The notes under the pieces were generated by a model. That model ran no database searches. It had not been told where the DNA came from and saw nothing but the letters and a program-made list of their open reading frames with translations. Shown piece after piece: positions 8,937 through 18,366 of a DNA stretch of 32,143 bases. Position numbers and translations under genes: made by a program. The stretch comes from a bacterium HR16 (GTDB lineage Bacteria; Armatimonadota; HRBIN16): the NCBI GenBank assembly GCA_002898895.1, contig BEHS01000008.1, forward strand, positions 1 through 32,143. Direction: 5' to 3'. The stretch's first letter is position 1. Each line of letters opens with the position of its first letter.

Positions 8937-10271
8937 TCAGGGTGCCTGTGCATATCTGCCCATCGCTTTCTCGAGGCGCGCCCACGCCACACGCAGGTCA
9001 TAGCGGGCGTTGACGAGATTCTGCTCTGCCTGCGTGTATGCCAGCTCGGCGTCGCTCAACTCCAGCTGGGTGGAGACCCCCGCCTCGTAACGCAGGCGAG
9101 CCACACGCAAGCTCTCGGTAGCCGCCTGTAAACCCTTTTCCGCCGCCGCTACCTTCTCGCGCGCCTCTTGCAGGCTCAGGTAGGCGTTGCGCACCTCTAA
9201 CGCGATGCCTTCGCGCACGTTCTCGATAGTGATTTTTGCCTTATCTACGTCGGCGCGTGCCTGCTCGATGCGTCCCTGAGTCTGTCCACTATCCCAAATC
9301 TTGAACTGCAGAGCAGCGATCGTGGTGAAACTGGATTCGCGAGGCTGGAAGGTGGAGGTTTTCAGGTTGAAATCCCACTGCCCACGCACCACCAGGCTGG
9401 GCAACTGGTCACGCTTTGCCGCGGTGACCTGCTTCTCCGCCAGCGAAACGCCCAGATTCGCCTGCATCATCTCAGGACGTCTGGAGAGAGCCTCCTGCAG
9501 ATACCGGTTGAACTCCGCCGGTTCAGGCTCCGGTTCCTCAGCAGGCAACAGTTCTACCGGCTCATCGACGCGCCTGCCCAGCACGTTGTTGAACGCCGCC
9601 TTCGCCAGCTGCAGGGCGTTTCGCGCGGTAATCACCGCCTGTTGCGCAGAGGCGACAGCCGCATCGGCACGCATCACATCCAGCTTTGGGCTAACACCTG
9701 CCTCTACCGCTGCTTGTGCCAGCTTACGCCGGATTTCCGCATTCTGCAACGCCTCTTCCGCTACCTTCACCAGCTCCTGTGCACGCAACACATCGTAAAA
9801 CGCCTGCTTCACCTGCAGCACAACCTCGTTGCGTGTGCGTTGCGCGTCCAGATTGGCGATGCGCGAATACAGCGAAGCGGCGTCCGTCGCGGTACGAACC
9901 AGTCCGCTCACATCTATCACCTGGCTCAGGCTCACCGTCGCTGTGCCCGAATCGATGGGTTGAATCTCTATCTCGTTAAAGGTAAAAGTTCCTGTGATGG
10001 GGTCAAAAGAAGGGAACTTCGCTTTCGGCACGCGGTCCAGCCGGCGATAGTTTGCGGAGACATCCAGCTGGGGATAGCCTGCTCCCCTCGCTTCGCGTAC
10101 ACGTGCGTTGGCTTTCCGCTCATCCTGCAGCGCCAAGCGCAGCGTTCGGCTGTTCTGTAAAGCGATGCGAATACTGTCCTGAAGGGTTAACGCCGATGGC
10201 TGCTGTTGTGCCCACCCACCTGCCGACAGCACGACAGCCAGCAGCACCACATGCAGTCGCAACAGTTTCAC
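8937..10271 (-). CDS. TolC-family outer-membrane efflux protein
   Basis: 444 aa, signal peptide, LTLQDSIRIALQNSRTLRLA and repeated ELxxAELAYTQAEQNLVNARYDLRVAWARLEKAMG; overlaps the upstream AbrB gene by GTGA. Confidence 0.93.
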   Translation of the reverse strand: MKLLRLHVVLLAVVLSAGGWAQQQPSALTLQDSIRIALQNSRTLRLALQDERKANARVREARGAGYPQLDVSANYRRLDRVPKAKFPSFDPITGTFTFNEIEIQPIDSGTATVSLSQVIDVSGLVRTATDAASLYSRIANLDAQRTRNEVVLQVKQAFYDVLRAQELVKVAEEALQNAEIRRKLAQAAVEAGVSPKLDVMRADAAVASAQQAVITARNALQLAKAAFNNVLGRRVDEPVELLPAEEPEPEPAEFNRYLQEALSRRPEMMQANLGVSLAEKQVTAAKRDQLPSLVVRGQWDFNLKTSTFQPRESSFTTIAALQFKIWDSGQTQGRIEQARADVDKAKITIENVREGIALEVRNAYLSLQEAREKVAAAEKGLQAATESLRVARLRYEAGVSTQLELSDAELAYTQAEQNLVNARYDLRVAWARLEKAMGRYAQAP

Positions 10272-10537
10272 TCGCCTTCACCTCCAGATTGTGCAAACTG
10301 GCTTTCCAATCGCTCGACCTCCCGCTGGAACATCTCCAGAAACTCTCTGATGGATTGCATCTTGAAAGCGACGAAGCCCGCATATACCGGGTGGCGCATG
10401 ATGATGAGCTTATCACCCGGCTCGATGCCCAGCTCCCGCCTCGCCTCCGCGGGTATGACAATTTGTCCGCGCTCGCCTACGGTTACCATCCCGTAAGTGG
10501 CTTCTTCCAGCCAGCATTCCGCTCGCTCCTGCATCAT
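10268..10537 (-). CDS. AbrB/SpoVT-type (swapped-hairpin) DNA-binding protein, first gene of the efflux operon
   Basis: 89 aa; ATYGMVTVGERGQIVIPAEARRELGIEPGDKLIIM is a classic AbrB/MazE-fold motif; translationally coupled to the TolC gene. Confidence 0.88.
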   Translation of the reverse strand: MMQERAECWLEEATYGMVTVGERGQIVIPAEARRELGIEPGDKLIIMRHPVYAGFVAFKMQSIREFLEMFQREVERLESQFAQSGGEGE

Positions 10538-10549
10538 TATCCCCCTGCC

Positions 10550-10580
10550 TCATGTAGTTCATAAAAATCATGTAAATCAT
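10550..10580 (-). promoter_or_regulatory. Candidate operator: tandem 13-mers TCATGTAGTTCAT / TCATGTAAATCAT
   Basis: Two direct 13-mers (11/13 identical), start-to-start 18 bp, lying between the -10 box and the AbrB start codon. Confidence 0.5.
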
Positions 10581-10592
10581 GCACTCAGCAGG

Positions 10593-10621
10593 AATATACC
10601 ATAGCAGCGCGAGATTGTCAA
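10593..10621 (-). promoter_or_regulatory. Sigma70-like promoter of the AbrB-TolC-MFP-RND operon (TTGACA-17 bp-TATATT)
   Basis: Minus strand TTGACA (10621-10616), 17-bp spacer, TATATT (10598-10593). Confidence 0.75.
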
Positions 10622-10690
10622 CATCTGTGAAGCAAATGCGCCAGGATTTCAACGTAGCACACACGGACAGAACCGCTCCCATGCAAACGA

Positions 10691-10759
10691 AACCCTGCTT
10701 CCGCAGGGTTGAACAGCCAGCGCAGGCCGGCTTCGTCTGTGAATGAACGGCTTCAGCCG
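10691..10759. repeat. Dispersed intergenic repeat family A, copy 2
   Basis: Hairpin AACCCTGC-TTCC-GCAGGGTT (10691-10710), then core 10713-10759 matching 531-577 at 40/47 positions. Confidence 0.75.
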
Positions 10760-10808
10760 CAGGCTTGATGCACGATACGCGGATTGCGCCAGAGTGGCTG
10801 CGCTTGCC

Positions 10809-10882
10809 TGTCATTCTGAGCGGAGCGAAGAATCTCGTGTGTATCGCCATTCTGAGATGCTTCGCTGTTGCTCAGCATGACA
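10809..10882. repeat. Dispersed repeat family B (TGTCATTCTGAGCGNAGCGAAGNATCTC), inverted pair
   Basis: 10809-10836 tgtcattctgagcggagcgaagaatctc (+) and 10854-10882, the reverse complement of TGTCATGCTGAGCAACAGCGAAGCATCTC. Confidence 0.85.
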
Positions 10883-10971
10883 AAATAGACTGAAACGCGC
10901 CTCTGGTTCGGAAACGGTTGTTCCATTCCGCTTAAGCAACAGGAACGCACCGGTCTGCACGCAGCCGTTCT

Positions 10972-12780
10972 TTACTCAGCCACCTTCAGCACGCTGAGGA
11001 ACGCTTCCTGAGGTATCTCCACGTTGCCCAGCTGCTTCATGCGCTTCTTACCCTCTTTCTGCTTCTCCAGCAGCTTGCGCTTGCGGGTGACATCACCGCC
11101 GTAGCACTTCGCCAGCACGTTCTTGCGGAAGGGAGGAATGCGCTCGGCGGCAATCACCTTGCTGCCGATAGCAGCCTGTATGCGCACCTCAAACTGCTGG
11201 CGTGGTACCACCTCGCGCAGGCGTTCTACCAGCGCACGCCCCCGGCTGTAGGCGCGGTCGCGGTGCGTGATGAAGCTGAGCGCGTCTACCGGCTCGCCAT
11301 TAATGAGAATGTCCAGCTTCACCAGTTCCGACTGCCGGTAGCCGATGGGCTCGTAGTCGAAGGAGGCGTAGCCCTTCGAACGGCTTTTGAGCTGGTCATA
11401 GAAGTCCAGCAGGATTTCCGCCAGAGGCAGGTCGTAGGTGAGCAGCACGCGATTAGGCGAGGGATACTCCATCTTCACGAACTCGCCGCGCCGCTCCATA
11501 GCGAGCTCCATCATCGCCCCCACATACTCGCTGGGCACAAAGATGGTGGCGCGGATATACGGCTCTTCCACCGTCGCGATGGTGGTGGGCGGGGGCCAGT
11601 GCGCCGGATTGTCCAGCAGGATGACCTCACCTTTCGTGGTGGTGATGCGATAGACTACGCTGGGAGCGGTGGCAATCAGCGACAGCCCAAACTCGCGCTC
11701 CAACCGCTCCTGCACGATGTCCATGTGCAGTAAGCCCAGAAAGCCACAGCGGAAGCCAAACCCCAGTGCAGCGGAGGTCTCCGGTTCGAACACCAGTGCG
11801 GCGTCGTTCAGCTGTAGTTTCATCAGGGCATCGCGCAGGTCGGAGAACTCCTCACCCTCCACCGGGTACAGTCCGCAGTACACCATCGGCTTCACCGGTT
11901 TGTAGCCGGGCAGGGGTTGAGTGGCGGGACGTTCGGCATCGGTGATGGTGTCGCCCACGCGGGTATCGCCGACGGTCTTGATGCCGGCGGTCAGGTAGCC
12001 CACCTCACCTGTGCGCAGTTCGTCGCCCTCCTGCAGGCGCGGTGTGAAGAAGCCCACGCTGGTCACCTCGAACTCGCGCCCGGTGGACATGAAACGGATG
12101 CGCATCCCCGGGCGCACCACGCCATCCACCACGCGGATATACACCACCACGCCCAGATAGGGGTCGAAGTGCGAGTCGAAGATGAGCGCGCGCAGAGGAG
12201 CATCAGGGTTGCCACGAGGGGGCGGGATTTTGTGCACCACCGCCTCCAGAATCTCCTCCGTGCCGATGCCCTCTTTTGCGCTGGCAAGGATGGCTTCGGA
12301 GGGGTCCAGCATGAGGATATTCTCTATCTCCTCCTTCACGCGCTCGGGGTCGGCGGCGGGCAGGTCTATCTTGTTGATGACAGGGATAATCTCCAGATTG
12401 TTGTTCATCGCCAGGTTGACGTTGGCGATGGTCTGCGCCTCCACACCCTGCGAGGCATCTACTACCAGCAGTGCGCCCTCGCACGCGGCGAGGCTGCGCG
12501 AGACCTCGTAGGTGAAGTCCACGTGCCCCGGCGTGTCAATCAGGTTGAGCTCGTACTCCTGCCCATTGCGCGCCCGGTAGGTGAGGCGCACGGCGGTCAT
12601 CTTGATGGTGATGCCCCGCTCGCGCTCCAGGTCCATCTGGTCCAGCACCTGCTCCTGCATCTGGCGGGGGTCAATCGCGCCCGTGAACTCCAGAATGCGG
12701 TCGGCAAGGGTGGACTTTCCGTGGTCGATATGCGCGATGATACAGAAGTTTCGGATATGGTCTTGCGGCGCGTGTTGCAT
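10972..12780 (-). CDS. lepA: Elongation factor 4 (LepA)
   Basis: [40 protein letters not shown]-terminal [30 protein letters not shown] at 12780 with AGGAGG upstream. Confidence 0.98.
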   Translation of the reverse strand: MQHAPQDHIRNFCIIAHIDHGKSTLADRILEFTGAIDPRQMQEQVLDQMDLERERGITIKMTAVRLTYRARNGQEYELNLIDTPGHVDFTYEVSRSLAACEGALLVVDASQGVEAQTIANVNLAMNNNLEIIPVINKIDLPAADPERVKEEIENILMLDPSEAILASAKEGIGTEEILEAVVHKIPPPRGNPDAPLRALIFDSHFDPYLGVVVYIRVVDGVVRPGMRIRFMSTGREFEVTSVGFFTPRLQEGDELRTGEVGYLTAGIKTVGDTRVGDTITDAERPATQPLPGYKPVKPMVYCGLYPVEGEEFSDLRDALMKLQLNDAALVFEPETSAALGFGFRCGFLGLLHMDIVQERLEREFGLSLIATAPSVVYRITTTKGEVILLDNPAHWPPPTTIATVEEPYIRATIFVPSEYVGAMMELAMERRGEFVKMEYPSPNRVLLTYDLPLAEILLDFYDQLKSRSKGYASFDYEPIGYRQSELVKLDILINGEPVDALSFITHRDRAYSRGRALVERLREVVPRQQFEVRIQAAIGSKVIAAERIPPFRKNVLAKCYGGDVTRKRKLLEKQKEGKKRMKQLGNVEIPQEAFLSVLKVAE

Positions 12781-12842
12781 CGATGCCTCCTGCACCGATG
12801 CGTATTGTATCCGAGAAGAGGGCGAAAAGTCAATGCACGCTG

Positions 12843-14906
12843 CTAAGGTAGCTTCTTCCTGTACGCATCCCGATACAGCCCTATCTTCTCCACAGGTATT
12901 GGCTGGAAGCCTATCTTGAACGCGGGCGAATCTTTGCGCAGGCGCACGCCCTTCGGGGTGACTTCCACACCGGCATCGCCCTCCGTAATGTTGTCGCGGA
13001 TGGTGATGACTTTATCCGTCAGGTTGTCGTACAGGTCTATCCACCGCCCGCCTACGCTGATGTTGCGCACTATCTTGTTGCCCTTTGGCACAGCGGGTTC
13101 GTCGTTCAGGATGTTGACCAGCTCCGGGTAGCGTTCGCTCCACGGGGGTTTTTGATAGGGAACCGCCTTCAGTCGGTCCATCAGCGTGCTGTCGCGCCCG
13201 TCGAACCAGAAGCTCGCCCAGCCCATCCCCCGCGCGTCAACGTGCACCGACGGCTCGCAATCCACGAAGATGTTGTTCTCTACCGTGTTATCACGTCCAC
13301 CGCCAATCATCGCCGCACGCCCCGCGCGCACGAACAGGTTGCCGAAGATGGTGGTACCACAGGTGCAGTCGTCCAGATATACCGCCATCACATCCACAAA
13401 CGTCTCCGCCTGCAGGGATTTACCCAGGTCGTGGAAATAGTTGTAGCGGATGATGGTGCCGCGCTGGGTGAGGTCACGCCCCATGTAGAACGCGCCTGCG
13501 TCGCCCGTCTCGGTGCATACATGGTGGATTTCGTTGAACTCGATCAGGTGGTCGTTCCCGCCCAGCAAGATGGCGGTGTGGGGTGAGTCATACATCAGGT
13601 TATGCGCCACGCGCACACCCACACCCCCTACCAGCACCGCCGGACGGTAGGTGCGGCTCCAGCGGTTGAAGCGTGCAAACAGGCAGTTCAACACCTCGTG
13701 CTTGCAAGGGGTGAGGGTGTTGCGGTCGCCACCGGAGACCTGCACACCGCCATCGCCCAAATCCATAAAATCGCAGGAGACCACTTTGTGTTCGCTCCCG
13801 CCCTCGATGATGACGCCCACCGTGCCGACGTTGCGGAAGTTGCACCCCGCAATCGCCACGCGACTGCCTCCACGCACTTCCACCCCCGTGCCGCGGCACA
13901 CCTCAAAGGCGACGCCCTGAATCTTCACGTGCGACACACCCTGCAGGGTGGCCAGAGGTGTCTCGGTGAGCGATACCATCGCCTCGCCCTTGCCTTCATC
14001 GGGCGGATAAAAGAAGAGCATACCCGTGTCGCGGTCGAGGTACCATTCACCGGGCGCGTCCAGTTCCTCCAGCAGGTTCAGCACACGGAACCGCTTGCCG
14101 GGTGTATAGCCATATACGCCGTGCGGCTCGACGGTGACTATTTCGCCCTTGTCGGGGTCTATAGAGGCAACCTTCTCGTAGCTGTCCGCCCAGTCCCACG
14201 TCCAGTAGCCGTGTACCCACACGTCCTTCGCCTCTGCCCAGCGTTTCAGACGCGGCTCATCGCAGGTGAAGCGTCCTCCCTGCTGACCTGCGGGAGCGGT
14301 AGCGATTTTCAGCCAGCCCTCATTGGGGTAGCGGGCAAGAGGCATCGGCTTGCCGTTGTAGAACAGCTCCAGCCCGGCAGGGATGGTGGCGGATAGCCCA
14401 AAACCCCTGCGTCGCATCTGCCCGAAGTCGATGATGCCATGCGCTTTCAGGTCAACGCACACCACCTTGCCCCGCGCCTCGGGTGGCAGCCTGCGCAACA
14501 CGGTTTCATCGGTTACCGGTTTCCACCCATTCACACTCTTTCCGCCCACAATGCGTACCTTCTCGTTGCGATACGCGCCGTAGATGATGGGCGACTCGGC
14601 GGTTCCGCCATCTTCGACGGTTAGCGCGAAAGGTTGCTGGCGGAAATAGGTTCCCCCACGCAGCCACACGGTCACGCCGCCTCTGGGCAGCCTGCCCTGT
14701 CGCTTCAAATCGCGGATAGCATCACGCGCTCGTTCCAATGTGGCGAAGGGTCCATCTGTGCGCTGGCGGTTCGGAGCAGGCAGTGTACCTGACCATGCGT
14801 CATTGCCCCGAGGTGAGACGTAGATGTTCATCGGTTTCGCTCCTGCAGGCAAAAGGATGGAAAACAAGAGACACCCGACGCCGACGTACCGGAATACACA
14901 GCCCAC
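12843..14906 (-). CDS. Secreted right-handed parallel beta-helix repeat protein (DUF1565-like, pectate-lyase-like fold)
   Basis: [37 protein letters not shown] opening plus repeating [20 protein letters not shown] / [15 protein letters not shown] rungs; start probably GTG at 14906 (AGGAGG upstream). Confidence 0.85.
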   Translation of the reverse strand: MGCVFRYVGVGCLLFSILLPAGAKPMNIYVSPRGNDAWSGTLPAPNRQRTDGPFATLERARDAIRDLKRQGRLPRGGVTVWLRGGTYFRQQPFALTVEDGGTAESPIIYGAYRNEKVRIVGGKSVNGWKPVTDETVLRRLPPEARGKVVCVDLKAHGIIDFGQMRRRGFGLSATIPAGLELFYNGKPMPLARYPNEGWLKIATAPAGQQGGRFTCDEPRLKRWAEAKDVWVHGYWTWDWADSYEKVASIDPDKGEIVTVEPHGVYGYTPGKRFRVLNLLEELDAPGEWYLDRDTGMLFFYPPDEGKGEAMVSLTETPLATLQGVSHVKIQGVAFEVCRGTGVEVRGGSRVAIAGCNFRNVGTVGVIIEGGSEHKVVSCDFMDLGDGGVQVSGGDRNTLTPCKHEVLNCLFARFNRWSRTYRPAVLVGGVGVRVAHNLMYDSPHTAILLGGNDHLIEFNEIHHVCTETGDAGAFYMGRDLTQRGTIIRYNYFHDLGKSLQAETFVDVMAVYLDDCTCGTTIFGNLFVRAGRAAMIGGGRDNTVENNIFVDCEPSVHVDARGMGWASFWFDGRDSTLMDRLKAVPYQKPPWSERYPELVNILNDEPAVPKGNKIVRNISVGGRWIDLYDNLTDKVITIRDNITEGDAGVEVTPKGVRLRKDSPAFKIGFQPIPVEKIGLYRDAYRKKLP

Positions 14907-14954
14907 CGTATCTTCCTCCTTAACCCTGCGATTACAGGTCAATGTTGCGGAAGG

Positions 14955-15848
14955 CTACCACCCCATCTGCGCCGACATCTGCTCCAGAAACTGGCGCGAT
15001 TCGATGTACGCCTTCTCGATATCGGGCACGTTGCCGATATCGATAGCCACGTATCCGTCGTAGCCATGCTTCTTGAGGGCGGTGAACACCCCTTCCCAGT
15101 CTATCGTGCCCTTGCCGAGCGCGAGGTGCTCGTTAGTGCGCCCGTCGTTGTCCGAGACGTGCACGTAGAAGATGCGCTTGCCCAGCTTCTCCACCGACAG
15201 GGGCAATATCTCCTTTTGCGCGTTCTGGTGACCGGTATCCAGCACCATGCCGAAGTTGTCACTGCCCACATGCTCCCACAGGCGCAGGAAGGCATCGGTG
15301 TTGCTGACCAGCTCGCCCACGCGCGGCTCCAGGCAGAACTTCAGCCCCGCATCCTTCGCCCGCTCGGCGCAGAAGCGGAAGCTGTCCACCATCGCCGACC
15401 ACAGGTCGTCCCAGCGGAAGCTCGGGTCTATCTTGACCTTAAACTGTTTGCCGAACTTGATGGCTTCCTTGTAGGGCGCATCGCCCACAAACTCCAGTGG
15501 TGGGGTGAAGCTGTCGGTCTGGATGGTATCACAGCCGAAGTAATTCGCCAGCTCAATACCGACAAGGTACAGGTCTTTCGCCTTCCGGCGTCTGGCTTCG
15601 TCCATCGACACGATGTCGGGCAGCACAGGACAGAAGTTAATCACCTTCAGCCCCAGGTTCTCGCAGTGCGCTTTGAGGTCGGCTCGGTGTTTGTACACCT
15701 CCATCAGGTTCTCCTCGCGCACGCCTTCCAGCTCCACACTGGTGAAACCCATCTCGCGCATCTCGCCCAGCACCTTAAAAGTGTCCTCCAGGCTGGGCGG
15801 GTAGCCGTATTTGGAAATGGCGTATAGCCAGCAGCAGCTGATTTTCAT
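14955..15848 (-). CDS. Sugar phosphate isomerase/epimerase (AP endonuclease family 2 TIM barrel)
   Basis: 297 aa; FCLEPRVGELVSN, GMVLDTGHQN, IFYVHVSDNDGR, GYDGYVAIDIGN motifs; RBS aggagg. Confidence 0.88.
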   Translation of the reverse strand: MKISCCWLYAISKYGYPPSLEDTFKVLGEMREMGFTSVELEGVREENLMEVYKHRADLKAHCENLGLKVINFCPVLPDIVSMDEARRRKAKDLYLVGIELANYFGCDTIQTDSFTPPLEFVGDAPYKEAIKFGKQFKVKIDPSFRWDDLWSAMVDSFRFCAERAKDAGLKFCLEPRVGELVSNTDAFLRLWEHVGSDNFGMVLDTGHQNAQKEILPLSVEKLGKRIFYVHVSDNDGRTNEHLALGKGTIDWEGVFTALKKHGYDGYVAIDIGNVPDIEKAYIESRQFLEQMSAQMGW

Positions 15849-15872
15849 GCTTATCCTCCTCTTGCAAAAACG

Positions 15873-15896
15873 GGGGCAACCACAATGGATTGCCCC
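15873..15896 (-). terminator. Hairpin overlapping the PIG-L stop codon, terminator-like on the minus strand
   Basis: GGGGCAA (15873-15879) / TTGCCCC (15890-15896); on the minus strand followed by CGTTTTTG. Confidence 0.6.
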
Positions 15897-16579
15897 TACA
15901 GCAACGTTGGCAACAGGTTCGATCTCAGAAACGCTTCTGCGTATCGGGTTCCTCGCGCGTATCCTCGCGCCTTCGCCAGCCCCTCGATGTACTCCATGAT
16001 GCCGGGTAACACCGCAAACTGGCTTTGCTGGGTCTGCATCGCCTCCAGCTTTTTAGGGAACGTGTCGGTGATGTCTATCAGCAGGGAGGGATGCGTGAAC
16101 AGCTCCAGCACCTCGTAATAATACAGCTCTGGCGTGTACCACGGCTCGCCGAAGTCCACCAGCACATGTTCGGAGGCTTTCCAGCGGGCTTCGTCGGTAA
16201 GCGCACAGATGGCGCGGTGGTCGCGGTGCTTGTCCTCGTTCCAGTGGGTGAGGATGACATCGGGGCGGTAATGACGGATGAGACGCACGCATTCTTGATA
16301 CGTCTCGCGGTCGTTCACCACGCCCTGCGTGGGTTTGCCCAATATCACGCGCTCGGTGATGCCCAGCACCCTGTCGCAGGCTTCCGCTTCCGCCCGACGC
16401 ACCTCGGCGATTTTCTCCTTCATTTCGGGGGTACTGTAACCTGTCTCCCCCGCACAAAAAGTGACCACAAACACCTGCCTGCCCATCGCCGAGAGACGGG
16501 CAATCGTGCCGCCACAGCCGATAATCTCGTCGTCAGGGTGTGCTGCAAATACCAGCACTCGTTGCCAGCGGTCTATCAT
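15896..16579 (-). CDS. PIG-L/LmbE family deacetylase
   Basis: VLVFAAHPDDEIIGCGGTIARLSAMG and HWNEDKHRDHRAIC motifs. Confidence 0.93.
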   Translation of the reverse strand: MIDRWQRVLVFAAHPDDEIIGCGGTIARLSAMGRQVFVVTFCAGETGYSTPEMKEKIAEVRRAEAEACDRVLGITERVILGKPTQGVVNDRETYQECVRLIRHYRPDVILTHWNEDKHRDHRAICALTDEARWKASEHVLVDFGEPWYTPELYYYEVLELFTHPSLLIDITDTFPKKLEAMQTQQSQFAVLPGIMEYIEGLAKARGYARGTRYAEAFLRSNLLPTLL

Positions 16580-16588
16580 CCTCTTCTC

Positions 16589-17401
16589 CTACAGATTGCG
16601 CTGCCACTCGCGCATCACCGCTTCCGTATCCTTCATCCAGCGGTAGTCGGGTGCGTCGTTGGGGATGAGGTCACGGCTTTCACCTGCCAGCGTCCACAGG
16701 TAGTACACGCGCGTGCCGGGCGCGGCGGCGATGGGATGGTAACCTCGGCGAATCAACAACACCGAGTTCTCGCGGATGGGTAACACTTCGTCTACATCGC
16801 CCTCGGCGGTGTAGAGGCGCGCCACCCCAAAGCTGTTCGCGGGTTGCACCTTGAAAAAGTACACCTCCTCCTGCTTGCTCTCGTAGGGAGGGTTATGCAC
16901 GTCGTGTTTGTGAGGAGGCCAGCTCGACCAGTTGCCCGGCGGGTTGATGGTCTCACCCACTACCAGACGCGAGGCGGGTATGCGTTTGTCCACAATGTCT
17001 TTCACATCGCGCCGCCAGTTCCACACGCCCACATCACGCACGTTCACCTCCTCGGGCTTTATCAGCTTGGGGAGGGCGTCCGCTGCCACGTGTGTTTTGC
17101 TGATGGCTACCTCCGCCTCGTCCAGCACCTCTATCTTTACCTGCGTTTCGTTCGGGGCGTAGAGGCTCCAGGCGTTGCCGTCGAACACGCTGCGCCGCCC
17201 ACCGACGACGGAATAGTCCTCGCCGTTTACCCACAGGTGGCATCTGCCCGTCAGGAACACCAGCACCGCCTCACGGTCCCCCGTGTTACAGGTATAGGTA
17301 TCGCCTTTTTTCCCCTTGAAGACGCCGAATTCGATATACTGCATCTCGCCCGGCTCCACCAGCGAGTTGTAGCCGTACTGTAAGCTCACCTGTTTGATCA
17401 T
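16589..17401 (-). CDS. iolB: 5-deoxy-glucuronate isomerase (IolB/KduI family)
   Basis: 270 aa; GETINPPGNWSSWPPHKHDVHNPPYESKQEEVYFFKV is characteristic of IolB. Confidence 0.85.
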   Translation of the reverse strand: MIKQVSLQYGYNSLVEPGEMQYIEFGVFKGKKGDTYTCNTGDREAVLVFLTGRCHLWVNGEDYSVVGGRRSVFDGNAWSLYAPNETQVKIEVLDEAEVAISKTHVAADALPKLIKPEEVNVRDVGVWNWRRDVKDIVDKRIPASRLVVGETINPPGNWSSWPPHKHDVHNPPYESKQEEVYFFKVQPANSFGVARLYTAEGDVDEVLPIRENSVLLIRRGYHPIAAAPGTRVYYLWTLAGESRDLIPNDAPDYRWMKDTEAVMREWQRNL

Positions 17402-17479
17402 CCGTCGTCCCTCTCACGCGAATAGACTGACGTGTTGATTCGAGGTGGCCGGGAAGATTCCTGCGACAGGCTTGCTCAG

Positions 17480-17541
17480 TGGAGGGATGCGCTCCGTCGC
17501 ATCCATGAAACCTTGTGATCACGACGGAGCGTGACCCTCCA
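17480..17541. repeat. Inverted-repeat element (REP-like family C), two palindromic units head to head
   Basis: TGGAGGGATGCGCTCCGTCG (17480-17499) versus the reverse complement of CGACGGAGCGTGACCCTCCA (17522-17541): 17/20 match. Each arm is also locally palindromic. Confidence 0.85.
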
Positions 17542-17582
17542 GCGAGAACAATCGGTCTTTGTACCGTTGCGCAAGCGCACGC

Positions 17583-18128
17583 CTACCTGTTCGCAGGTAT
17601 AATCGGCTTAGCAGGTTTCTCCAGCGCGCGCCGTACTGTTTCCTCAAGCACCTTCTCGGTGTTCTGCGGATCGTAGCCTTCCAGTCGCAGGGCAATCACG
17701 CCGTCCTTGTCAATCACGACAAGCGTCGGCAGGTTGCGAATCTGGTAGGACTGCTTGGCTTCCCCGCTGGTGTCGGCAGCGATGGGATAGGTAACGCCCA
17801 TCTCCTTCGCAAACCGCACCACTTTGTCGTAGTCGTCAATGTCTACCGCCACGCCGATCACGGTCACCTCCTGGCCTTTGTACCGCTTGTAAAACTCTTC
17901 CATCCTGGGCATGGTGTAACGACAGGGGGCACACCACGTTGCCCAGAAATCCAGCACAATCACATCGCCATGATAGGAAGAGAGAGACCTCTGTAAGCCA
18001 TCTTCCGTGAACCGGAGTACCACATCGGGAGCGGTCTGCCCCGCACCGACCGGTTCGCCGGGCAAGAAGGCGTAGAGGATAAGGGCTACTACGACAGCCC
18101 CGACAGCGTAAGCAAATAGCCGGCGCAT
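17583..18128 (-). CDS. TlpA-like membrane-anchored thioredoxin-fold protein
   Basis: N-terminal TM MRRLFAYAVGAVVVALILYAFLPG; DFWATWCAPCRYTMPRMEEF active site. ATG at 18128 with GGGAGG upstream preferred over 18275. Confidence 0.9.
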   Translation of the reverse strand: MRRLFAYAVGAVVVALILYAFLPGEPVGAGQTAPDVVLRFTEDGLQRSLSSYHGDVIVLDFWATWCAPCRYTMPRMEEFYKRYKGQEVTVIGVAVDIDDYDKVVRFAKEMGVTYPIAADTSGEAKQSYQIRNLPTLVVIDKDGVIALRLEGYDPQNTEKVLEETVRRALEKPAKPIIPANR

Positions 18129-18258
18129 AGTTACCTCCCTATCAACGACATCATCCGCTGGATTCTTACGCTTGAGGGGTTCTACACGTGTTCCCGCAAC
18201 GCCTTCCGCGCCACCAGAAGGAGCACCAGCCTGATTCTGCGAAAAAGGGACACTGGTA

Positions 18259-18338
18259 CGCACGGATGAGACCAATCGGCACGGTTTATTCCACTGTGTG
18301 CATCCGTTGCATCCGTGTTCATCTGTGGGCTATTCACG
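18259..18338. repeat. Probable dispersed repeat family D (CACGGATGAG...GCATCCGTTGCATCCGTGTTCATCTGTGG)
   Basis: Only one copy in the window; the ATCCGTGTTCATCTGTGG string resembles dispersed repeats seen in other bacterial genomes. Confidence 0.35.
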
Positions 18339-18366
18339 CTTCAGAGCATTTTCGAGGTGGTGAAAG

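Noticed and set aside
10413-10850. 145-aa - strand ORF with 'SQTKPACAGC'
   Set aside because: Runs through repeat family A and overlaps the AbrB gene; the peptide similarity to 528..800 is explained by the shared DNA repeat.
11917-12846. 309-aa + strand ORF
   Set aside because: Antisense to lepA, which is unmistakable; composition indicates a shadow ORF.
17480-17541. CRISPR-like or tandem array
   Set aside because: Only two inverted units with no spacer periodicity; fits a REP-like palindromic element.
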